NCBI RefSeq assembly: GCF_040096205.1
Contig: NZ_JBBMFD010000016.1
Coordinates: forward strand, 1-60,773
DNA: 60,773 nucleotides
Source of the DNA: Solibaculum_A intestinale
GTDB taxonomy: Bacteria > Bacillota > Clostridia > Oscillospirales > Acutalibacteraceae
Reading direction: 5' to 3'
A program made the position numbers and the translations under genes. Each line of letters starts with the position of its first letter. Position 1 is the first letter of the stretch. A model generated the notes under the pieces. It was not told where the DNA came from and did not search any database. It saw nothing but the letters and a program-made list of their open reading frames with translations. This document shows positions 26,350-32,955 of the stretch, piece by piece.

Positions 26350-26634
26350 ATGCTTACTGTTAACATTCAGCTTTTTGCACATAAAAAGGGAATGGGTTCT
26401 ACCAAGAACGGCCGTGATTCCGAGTCCAAGCGTCTCGGCGCCAAGCGTGCGGACGGCCAGTTCGTTCTCGCGGGCAACATTCTGGTTCGTCAGCGGGGCA
26501 CCCACATCCATCCGGGTACGAACGTCGGCATTGGTTCGGACGACACCCTGTTCGCGCTGGTCGACGGCAAGGTCAAGTTCGAGCGTCTCGGCCGCGACCG
26601 CAAGAAGGTCAGCGTCTACGCGGTGGAGCAGTAA
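26350..26634 (+). CDS. rpmA: 50S ribosomal protein L27 with cleavable N-terminal extension
   Basis: Large-subunit protein L27, 94 residues. The N terminus reads MLTVNIQLFAHKKGMGSTKNG; the first nine or so residues form the Firmicutes extension removed by Prp, exposing the residues that reach the peptidyl-transferase centre. The body has the normal GTHIHPGTNVGIGSDDTLF. A strong terminator follows. Confidence 0.98.
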   Translation: MLTVNIQLFAHKKGMGSTKNGRDSESKRLGAKRADGQFVLAGNILVRQRGTHIHPGTNVGIGSDDTLFALVDGKVKFERLGRDRKKVSVYAVEQ

Positions 26635-26658
26635 TCTTTTTTCGTTTCTTGCTTTGAA

Positions 26659-26687
26659 AATCCCGGGCATAACTGCTCGGGATTTTT
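26659..26687 (+). terminator. intrinsic terminator after rpmA
   Basis: The arms AATCCCGGGCA and TGCTCGGGATT (26659-26669, 26674-26684, one G-U pair) enclose a four-base loop and are followed by TTT. It ends the L21 operon. A weaker six-bp hairpin with a T run (26703-26723) lies just before the leuC ribosome site. Confidence 0.88.
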
Positions 26688-26739
26688 GTATATTGATTTT
26701 CTTGCAGGAATGCCTGCATTTTTAAGGGAGGCAGATTTT

Positions 26740-27999
26740 ATGGGAATGACCATGTCGCAAAAAATCTTGGCGGCGCATGCCGGACTCGACGAAGTGAAAG
26801 CTGGCCAGCTGATTGAAGCAAAGCTGGATCTGGTGCTCGGCAACGACATTACCACGCCGGTTGCCATCAATGAATTTGAGCGCTGCGGCGCCGCGGGTGT
26901 CTTCGACACCGAGCGGGTAGCCCTGGTCATGGATCACTTTACCCCGAATAAAGATATCAAGGCGGCGGAGCAGACCAAAAAGGTGCGCACCTTCGCCCGC
27001 AAGTATGACGTGCTCAACTACTTCGACGTGGGCGAAATGGGCATCGAGCACGCTCTCCTGCCGGAAAAGGGCCTAGTGGGCCCGGGCGACCTGGTCATCG
27101 GCGCGGACTCCCACACCTGCACCTACGGAGCGCTGGGCGCTTTCTCCACCGGCGTCGGTTCCACCGACATGGCCGCTGGTATGGCCACCGGCCGGGCCTG
27201 GTTCAAGGTCCCCACCGCCATCAAGGTAAACCTCACCGGCACATTACAAAAGTATGTGTCGGGCAAGGACGTGATTTTGCATTTGATCGGCCTCATTGGT
27301 GTGGACGGGGCGCTCTACCAGTCGCTGGAGTTTACCGGCGAGGGCGTGGCGGCTCTCAACATTGACGACCGCCTGTGCATCGCCAACATGGCCATCGAGG
27401 CGGGTGCCAAAAACGGCATCTTTCCTGTGGACGAGGTGACCATGGCCTATTGCAAGGACCGGTTCCAGCGCAGCCCGGTCAAATACGAGGCCGATGACGA
27501 CGCCGAGTACGACCGGGTGGTGGACATTGATCTGAACACCCTGCGTCCCACCGTCGCTTTCCCCCACCTGCCTGAGAACACACGCACCATCGACGAAGTG
27601 GGTAAAATCAAGATTGACCAGGCGGTCATCGGCTCGTGCACCAACGGCCGCATCACCGACCTGCGCGCCGCCGCCGACATTCTGCGGGGCCGCAAGGTGG
27701 CCAGGGACGTGCGCTGCATCATCTTCCCCGGCACCCAGCAGATTTATCTCGACGCGCTACACGAGGGCCTGATTGAGGACTTTATCAAGGCCGGCGCAGT
27801 GGTTTCCACCCCCACCTGCGGCCCCTGCCTGGGCGGACACATGGGCATCCTCGCCAAAGGCGAGCGCGCCATCTCCACCACCAACCGCAATTTTGTGGGC
27901 CGCATGGGCCATGTGGAATCGGAAGTGTACTTAAGCAGCCCGGCGGTGGCGGCGGCCAGCGCGGTGACCGGTTTCATCACCGATCCGGCGAAAATATAA
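26740..27999 (+). CDS. leuC: 3-isopropylmalate dehydratase, large subunit
   Basis: 4Fe-4S hydro-lyase subunit isomerising 2- to 3-isopropylmalate in leucine synthesis. The 419-residue protein is the short LeuC/homoaconitase-type large subunit. Cluster cysteines are visible in IGSCTNGRITDL and in TCGPCLGGHMG; DSHTCTYGALGAF is the aconitase-family signature. The ATG at 26740 is eight bases after AGGGAGG. It is followed by leuD after 15 bases. Short-type pairs of this kind sometimes act on related substrates (citraconate, homoaconitate), so the leucine role is likely but not certain. Confidence 0.92.
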   Translation: MGMTMSQKILAAHAGLDEVKAGQLIEAKLDLVLGNDITTPVAINEFERCGAAGVFDTERVALVMDHFTPNKDIKAAEQTKKVRTFARKYDVLNYFDVGEMGIEHALLPEKGLVGPGDLVIGADSHTCTYGALGAFSTGVGSTDMAAGMATGRAWFKVPTAIKVNLTGTLQKYVSGKDVILHLIGLIGVDGALYQSLEFTGEGVAALNIDDRLCIANMAIEAGAKNGIFPVDEVTMAYCKDRFQRSPVKYEADDDAEYDRVVDIDLNTLRPTVAFPHLPENTRTIDEVGKIKIDQAVIGSCTNGRITDLRAAADILRGRKVARDVRCIIFPGTQQIYLDALHEGLIEDFIKAGAVVSTPTCGPCLGGHMGILAKGERAISTTNRNFVGRMGHVESEVYLSSPAVAAASAVTGFITDPAKI

Positions 28000-28014
28000 A
28001 GGAGGCGCGTCAAT

Positions 28015-28509
28015 ATGAAGGTTCAAGGCTTTGTCCATAAATACGGCGACAATGTGGATACCGACGTAATTATCCCCGCCCGGTATCTCAACACCTCGTC
28101 CCACAAAGAGCTGGCGGCCCACTGCATGGAGGACATCGACAAAAACTTTGTCTCCAAAGTGAAGCCCGGCGACATCATTGTGGCCCAGAAGAACTTCGGC
28201 TGCGGCTCCTCCCGGGAACACGCCCCCATCGCCATCAAGGCGTCCGGCGTTTCCTGTGTCATCGCCTCCAGCTTCGCCCGCATTTTCTACCGCAACGCCA
28301 TCAATATCGGCCTTGCCATCCTGGAATGTGACGAAGCGGTGCAGCAGATTCGCGCCGGCGATGAGCTGAGTGTGGACTTCTCCACCGGCGTCATTACCGA
28401 CCTGACCACTGGAAATACCTTCCAAGCGGAGCCCTTTCCGCCCTTTATTCAGAACATCATCGAAAAGGGCGGCCTGCTCAATTCCATCTCCGACCGGCTG
28501 CATAAATAA
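28015..28509 (+). CDS. leuD: 3-isopropylmalate dehydratase, small subunit
   Basis: Swivel-domain partner of LeuC, 164 residues. GDNVDTDVIIPARYL at the N terminus and NFGCGSSREHAPIAIKASG are the family marks; VIASSFARIFYRNAINIG follows. It is preceded by AAAGGAGG. leuB, often next, is absent: the mobile island begins about 20 bases after the stop codon. Confidence 0.93.
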   Translation: MKVQGFVHKYGDNVDTDVIIPARYLNTSSHKELAAHCMEDIDKNFVSKVKPGDIIVAQKNFGCGSSREHAPIAIKASGVSCVIASSFARIFYRNAINIGLAILECDEAVQQIRAGDELSVDFSTGVITDLTTGNTFQAEPFPPFIQNIIEKGGLLNSISDRLHK

Positions 28510-28524
28510 GGATCGGCAAAGCAG

Positions 28525-28590
28525 CATAACAAAGGATTAAAAAGAGGAGCCAGACGTAAGCCGAGGTGCGATAACGAAGGAAATATGTAA
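28525..28590 (+). pseudogene. orphan C-terminal tail of an XRE-type gene at the island's left edge
   Basis: The frame reads NKGLKRGARRKPRCDNEGNM and stops. The same ending, FKGLKRGARHMMRCRNEGF, closes the intact XRE gene at the island's right edge on the other strand. The first 26 bases (28530-28555) are identical to the complement of 48502-48527, and 45 of 51 match overall. No HTH part or start precedes it here, so it is a remnant, or a target sequence left by insertion. Confidence 0.5.
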
Positions 28591-28632
28591 GGTGGCGGTG
28601 CATCCGGAAGGCTGTGCCGCCGCTTTGCGTTG

Positions 28633-30297
28633 TCAGGCTGTTTGCTTGTGCCATCGTTCCTGCCTGCCGTCGAGGGCAACGCAGTCCTCATCGGCAATGT
28701 TGATAATTCCCGCAGCCTTGTAGTAAATTTCAATCTTTTGCTTTCTGTGGCCGCTGCTCTTGTCTGGAGCGTGTACCACGATTTTGTCAACCAAATCATT
28801 CAGGATTTCCGCTGTAAGCTCCTCAGGATCGGTATACTTGCGAACATTCTTCAGAAACTGCTGAAGGTCGTGCTGTTCCTGCTCGCTGCTGTCAATCAGT
28901 TCCTGCAAATCAAGGATTGCCGCTTTGACATTCTTCTGCTCTGCTTCATACTCGGAAGAGAGTTTATCAAACCGCTCCGCCGATAGCCTGCCCGATACCA
29001 TATCTTCATAGATTCGCTTGAACAGCGTATCCAAATCCTCATCTCTGCGCTTGAGCGTTACAATGTCTACTTTTGCCTTTTCAACGGATAATTTTCGTTC
29101 TACATTGGCTTTTTCCATTTCCTTTTTGACAAAGGACGCTTCAAACTGCTGGATATAGGACAGTACCCCCTGAATGTGCCGGAACACAAGCCGGTTCAGG
29201 GTAACTGCCCGGATATAATGCCCCGTGCAGGTTCCCGTATTGCTACGGTAGTTGGCACAGACGAAAAAGTCCTGATTTTCCTTGAACGCATTTGCCGTGC
29301 AGTAGTGCAGTTTTGCTCCACAGTCCGCACAGAATACCTTGCCCGAAAAAATGCTGATTTTTCCCGTTGCGGTCGGGCGGCGTTTGTGTTTGCGGATTTC
29401 CTGTACCGTCTCAAAGATATGCCTGTCAACAATGGCAGGGTGAGTATCCTCAAATATCCGGCGGTTTTCCTTGTCGTTCCACACACGCTTTTTGCTGCGG
29501 TAATTCTTAGAGGTCGTTTTGAAGTTTTCGGTATGCCCGATATATTCCAGCTTCTCTAAAATCCCCGCAACGGTTTTCTGCGCCCATTTGTACGGTTCGG
29601 CAGGAAGCAGTTTTCCATCCTTCTGTGCCTTGTACGCCGTTGGAGTGAGCACTTTTTCCGATTTCAGCTTCTTAGCGATCTGTGTAGGCCCAAGCCCGTC
29701 ATAGCACAGCTTGAAGATATACCGCACGGTTTGCGCCGTTTCTTCGTCAATCAGCCACTTGTCCCTATCTTCGGTGTCTTTGATAAATCCAAATGGCGGA
29801 TTGGTAGTCAGGTGCTTTCCACTTTCGCCCTTCATTCGGAGGGTGGACTTGATTTTCTTGGCGGTATCTCTGGCATAGAGTTCATTGCAGAAGTTGCGGA
29901 TCGGCGTCATGTCAAATTCCGTTTGTACGGCGGAATCTACATTGTCGTTGACAGCGATAAACCGCACATCATTTTCGGGAAAAACAATGTCCGTATACAT
30001 CCCAACCTGCAAATAGTTCCTGCCAAGCCGGGACATATCTTTGACGATAACCGTTCCTACCTTACCGCTTTCAATCAGCTGTTCCATTTCCCGGAAGGAC
30101 GGACGGTCAAAGCTTGTCCCCGAATATCCGTCATCGACGAAAAATTGCAGATGTTTGAAGCCGTGCTTTCTCGCATATTCCTTTAACAGCGCTTTTTGGT
30201 TGACGATGCTGTTGCTCTCGCCCTCACGCCCGTCATCTTGACTTAACCGGCAGTAGAGGGCGGTGATTTTGTTCTGTTCTGATTGTCTGTTATTCAA
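28633..30297 (-). CDS. large serine recombinase (TnpX-like)
   Basis: A 554-residue large serine recombinase for element excision and integration. The resolvase domain opens TALYCRLSQDD with the catalytic Ser (about S19) and has the arginines in DMSRLGRNYLQVG. A recombinase domain (NPPFGFIKDTEDRDKW) and a zinc ribbon with CADCGAKL and FFVCANY follow, then a long coiled coil (about 380-500). The TTG start at 30297 follows AAAGGAG. It is the last gene of a minus-strand mobC-relaxase-unknown-recombinase run and lies at the island's left end, as in Tn4451-type elements. ATACTGCA occurs twice in its upstream region (about 30320-30350). Confidence 0.92.
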   Translation of the reverse strand: MNNRQSEQNKITALYCRLSQDDGREGESNSIVNQKALLKEYARKHGFKHLQFFVDDGYSGTSFDRPSFREMEQLIESGKVGTVIVKDMSRLGRNYLQVGMYTDIVFPENDVRFIAVNDNVDSAVQTEFDMTPIRNFCNELYARDTAKKIKSTLRMKGESGKHLTTNPPFGFIKDTEDRDKWLIDEETAQTVRYIFKLCYDGLGPTQIAKKLKSEKVLTPTAYKAQKDGKLLPAEPYKWAQKTVAGILEKLEYIGHTENFKTTSKNYRSKKRVWNDKENRRIFEDTHPAIVDRHIFETVQEIRKHKRRPTATGKISIFSGKVFCADCGAKLHYCTANAFKENQDFFVCANYRSNTGTCTGHYIRAVTLNRLVFRHIQGVLSYIQQFEASFVKKEMEKANVERKLSVEKAKVDIVTLKRRDEDLDTLFKRIYEDMVSGRLSAERFDKLSSEYEAEQKNVKAAILDLQELIDSSEQEQHDLQQFLKNVRKYTDPEELTAEILNDLVDKIVVHAPDKSSGHRKQKIEIYYKAAGIINIADEDCVALDGRQERWHKQTA

Positions 30298-30390
30298 AGT
30301 AACTCCTTTCCGACAATCGGATGCAGTATATTGCGTAATTGCAGTATACTATATCCGAAGCCTCAATTCAACGCTTTAAAGCGATAACCT

Positions 30391-30660
30391 CTATCGTTCC
30401 TGTCTGAATTTGTATCCGAGTTTTCGGATAATGGTGTTGAGCAAAAATTCGTCGCTGCCAAGATTGAACAGGCCGGCAACCTCATATTCCGTGTTACCGT
30501 CTTTTACAGTGAAGTCCATATCCGGCGGAATGCGGCAGAGTTTTTTGGCCGGTCTTTTTGTATCCATAACAGCAGGACGGTTTAAAATCCTGTCAATCTC
30601 AGGCCGCTGTTTTTCTAACCTTGCAAGGATTTCTTCCAAATCTCTTTCTTTGTCCGTCAT
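30391..30660 (-). CDS. small element-encoded protein of unknown function
   Basis: An 89-residue protein, acidic at the N terminus (LEEILARLEKQRPEIDRIL) then basic, with a C-terminal helix LNTIIRKLGYKFRQER. I do not recognise a family; proteins of this sort often sit between relaxase and recombinase genes in clostridial mobilizable elements. The ATG at 30660 overlaps by four bases (ATGA) the TGA that ends the relaxase extension frame, which suggests translational coupling to the original, longer relaxase gene. Confidence 0.6.
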   Translation of the reverse strand: MTDKERDLEEILARLEKQRPEIDRILNRPAVMDTKRPAKKLCRIPPDMDFTVKDGNTEYEVAGLFNLGSDEFLLNTIIRKLGYKFRQER

Positions 30661-30749
30661 CGTGCGTCACGCTCCTTTCGCTGTGATTTTCTTTGCTGTT
30701 CGGCTTCTTTCGCCCTGTATTCGTTGGCATAGAGCAGGTCGGTCTTCTC
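30657..30749 (-). pseudogene. in-frame continuation of the relaxase beyond a TAG stop
   Basis: Immediately after the relaxase TAG (30752-30750) the same frame stays open for 30 codons, EKTDLLYANEYRAKEAEQQR and a basic KSQRKERDAR tail, then ends at TGA 30659-30657. The composition matches the charged end of the relaxase, and the TGA overlaps the next start codon. This looks like the original C terminus cut off by a nonsense change. Confidence 0.5.
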
Positions 30750-32015
30750 CTATATTTTCATTGACCGTTCTTCAATGCCTTTGTTCAGCTTTAATTGCTT
30801 TCGCAGGACGGTAATCTGCTCCGTAACCTTGGATTTTTCTTCCCGCAGCGTTTCTTTTTCGGCTGGTGAGGCTCGGCGGATTTTGTTTTGCAGCTTGGTG
30901 CGGTAGGCGATCAGCTTGTCCATTTCGCCCTGTAATTTATCCCTGTCCGCATACAGATCATCAAAGGTTTCAATGCCGTATTTGCTCATATACCGCACCT
31001 GCTCAGACAGTTCCTCCAGCTTTTTCAAATCCTCTTTGAGATAGGGGCTTGTGGGGCGGTAGGTGGTTTTCTTTGGTAGAACGCCTAACAGATAGCAGTA
31101 GTGCAGATACAGTCTGTAGATGTGGCTTGTCTTTTGAAACGGCTTGAACCAGTCCCGCAGGCTCTGCGGCATTTGGGGCGGATAGGTGATTGTCGCCCTA
31201 CGATTTCCGAAGGAAGCGTATGCACCCATTGTCCTTTGGATATGTTCAGGCGTCCATCTTTCATCCAGCGTGTCCAGCCTTGTAAAATGCGCATACTGCG
31301 GCAGCCGTATCTTCCAATGCTTTCCTGTAAAGTCGGTAATATATCCTTTCCTTTGCAGATATTCCTCCATATAGCAGGGGCGGCGGCTGAAATTGATGGC
31401 TTCTTTTACATCTTCCCGGTAGACATTGTACCTTGTCGGCTTGCCGCTTTTCTCGTCAAGCCATACCTGCCTTGGCGGCGCTTTATGCGGATTTTCGATA
31501 ACCGACAATCCGTGCTCCCGGCAGATTCGGTCGGATACTTCACGGAGTTTTCTCTGCTCTGATTTGGAATAGTTGTATTTCTTTCCGTCTAAAAAGGAAA
31601 CCGAATTGAAGCAGAAATGATTGTGCAGATGGCCTTTATCAAGGTGGGTGGTGACGATGATCTGATACTGTTCGCCCCACATCTCCTTTGCCAGCTGCAA
31701 GCCGATTTCATGTGCCTGTTCGGGTGTGACTTCGCCGGGCTTGAAGCTTTGATAACCGTGCCATGCGATATATCCGTTTTCCTTGCCGTACTGCTTTTTC
31801 GTTAAAATCATCTGCTGCAAGGCAATCTCTTTGAGACAGTTAATAGCCGAAACATACTCGCCCTGCTCGGTGGCTTCAGGGCGGCTGACATAGGAAAACA
31901 CATCCCACAACGGCTGCAAGTTCGGATTATCCGCTCTTGTCTTTTCAGGATTTTCTACATAGGCAATCAGGTCTTTCAGCCTGCCTTCGATATGCCATAG
32001 AGAAGTTGTTGCCAT
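30750..32015 (-). CDS. relaxase / mobilization nuclease
   Basis: A 421-residue relaxase that would nick oriT and pilot the strand in transfer. The N-terminal domain has IAYVENPEKT, the WHGYQSFKPGE block and the histidine cluster HLDKGHLHNHFCFNSV typical of the PF03432-type (MOBP-like) relaxases of clostridial elements. The C-terminal third is coiled coil. The ATG at 32015 follows AGGAGG and shares one base with the mobC stop (TAATG). A longer frame to 32096 reads through mobC sequence. The TAG stop may be premature: see the in-frame continuation. Confidence 0.85.
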   Translation of the reverse strand: MATTSLWHIEGRLKDLIAYVENPEKTRADNPNLQPLWDVFSYVSRPEATEQGEYVSAINCLKEIALQQMILTKKQYGKENGYIAWHGYQSFKPGEVTPEQAHEIGLQLAKEMWGEQYQIIVTTHLDKGHLHNHFCFNSVSFLDGKKYNYSKSEQRKLREVSDRICREHGLSVIENPHKAPPRQVWLDEKSGKPTRYNVYREDVKEAINFSRRPCYMEEYLQRKGYITDFTGKHWKIRLPQYAHFTRLDTLDERWTPEHIQRTMGAYASFGNRRATITYPPQMPQSLRDWFKPFQKTSHIYRLYLHYCYLLGVLPKKTTYRPTSPYLKEDLKKLEELSEQVRYMSKYGIETFDDLYADRDKLQGEMDKLIAYRTKLQNKIRRASPAEKETLREEKSKVTEQITVLRKQLKLNKGIEERSMKI

Positions 32016-32323
32016 TATGCTACCTCCTGTAACTCGAGGATCAGGCCTTCGATTTCTTTGCAGATTGAAAGGGCAGACGGCTCGTATTTGCCGCATTTCT
32101 GAAAGCTGTTATGGACTGTGTAGAGTGCTTCAAGCAGTTCCCAAAATTCTTTTTGAGGTTGTGGCTTGGGCGTTTTTCCTTTGCAAAGCTGACGGATAAA
32201 CTCTGATTGTGACAATCCGCAGGCTGCCGCACAGCGTTTCAGTTTTTCGTTTTCTTCTTCGGATAAGCGTACCTTGATACGCTCTTTTTTATCACTTTCT
32301 TTGTTCAAAACTATCATCTCCAT
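32015..32323 (-). CDS. MobC-like relaxosome accessory protein
   Basis: A 102-residue protein with an N-terminal ribbon-helix-helix segment (KVRLSEEENEKLKRCAAACGLSQSEFIRQLC is split as strand, helix, turn, helix) and a helical C-terminal half. MobC proteins bind oriT and help the relaxase open the strands. It is directly upstream of, and coupled to, the relaxase; the presumed oriT lies just before it. Confidence 0.8.
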   Translation of the reverse strand: MEMIVLNKESDKKERIKVRLSEEENEKLKRCAAACGLSQSEFIRQLCKGKTPKPQPQKEFWELLEALYTVHNSFQKCGKYEPSALSICKEIEGLILELQEVA

Positions 32324-32339
32324 TCTTGGGTTTTGTCTT

Positions 32340-32430
32340 TTTGCAGGGGTATTCAGGGGATTTCCCCTGAGTCAGTCCACACGCCTTCAGGCTGTGGATT
32401 GGGATTGTGGGGTCACAATCCGATGCTCGC
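32340..32430. other. candidate oriT of the first element
   Basis: Just upstream of mobC are two tight inverted repeats: TCAGGGGA/TCCCCTGA (32353-32360, 32363-32370) and GGATTGTG/CACAATCC (32402-32409, 32414-32421). Small paired repeats right before mobC-relaxase genes are the usual layout of an oriT. The rest of 32431-32880 is gene-free, with smaller GCCGGC-type repeats around 32590-32700. Confidence 0.45.
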
Positions 32431-32879
32431 TACTACTGTGGACATCATCTTTCTCTCTGCCGGTCTGCCTGAATGTCGTTTTTCTATTCCTGCCCCGGAA
32501 TCTCACCGCAGCGTCGTTTCGCTCTCTCTGCTCACACAAAAGGTCTTGGCAAAATCATATCCCATCCAGCCGGTCATTCAGTTGTAACCGGCTTTCAGGC
32601 AACAAAAAAAGCCGGCACACAAATGCGTACCGACTTCCCGCAAAAAGGATAGACCTATCCCTTGCGGTGTGGCTTCACATTCATGTAACCGGCTTTGAAA
32701 TTCAAAGTCGAAACTGTCATCTACGCTTTTCCAACTGCCGACAGTTGGGGGCAATTCAGAAGCGGCGGTATTTTCTCTTAGCATACCGCAGGCGTTGTCC
32801 GGCTGAAAGCCGTCATCCCAAATCTGTGAAGAAAAATATTCAGTTACAGTCCTCAAATAAGGGTATTTTGTATTATACC

Positions 32880-32920
32880 AAATCCCTCGCCGAAAATCAA
32901 GGTTTTCTGGCGAGGGATTT
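32880..32920. terminator. long hairpin after the restriction gene
   Basis: AAATCCCTCGCC (32880-32891) pairs perfectly with GGCGAGGGATTT (32909-32920), and GAAAA/TTTTC extends it inward. It lies 36 bases after the stop of the minus-strand restriction gene. T-rich sequence follows on both strands but no clean T run, so it is a probable terminator. Confidence 0.55.
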
Positions 32921-32955
32921 GTATAGGTTTTACAAAAATAGGGAATACTATTTAA

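Noticed and set aside
30750..30752. TAG in the relaxase as pyrrolysine or programmed read-through
   Set aside because: No pyl genes or read-through context are visible; a plain nonsense change is the simpler explanation.
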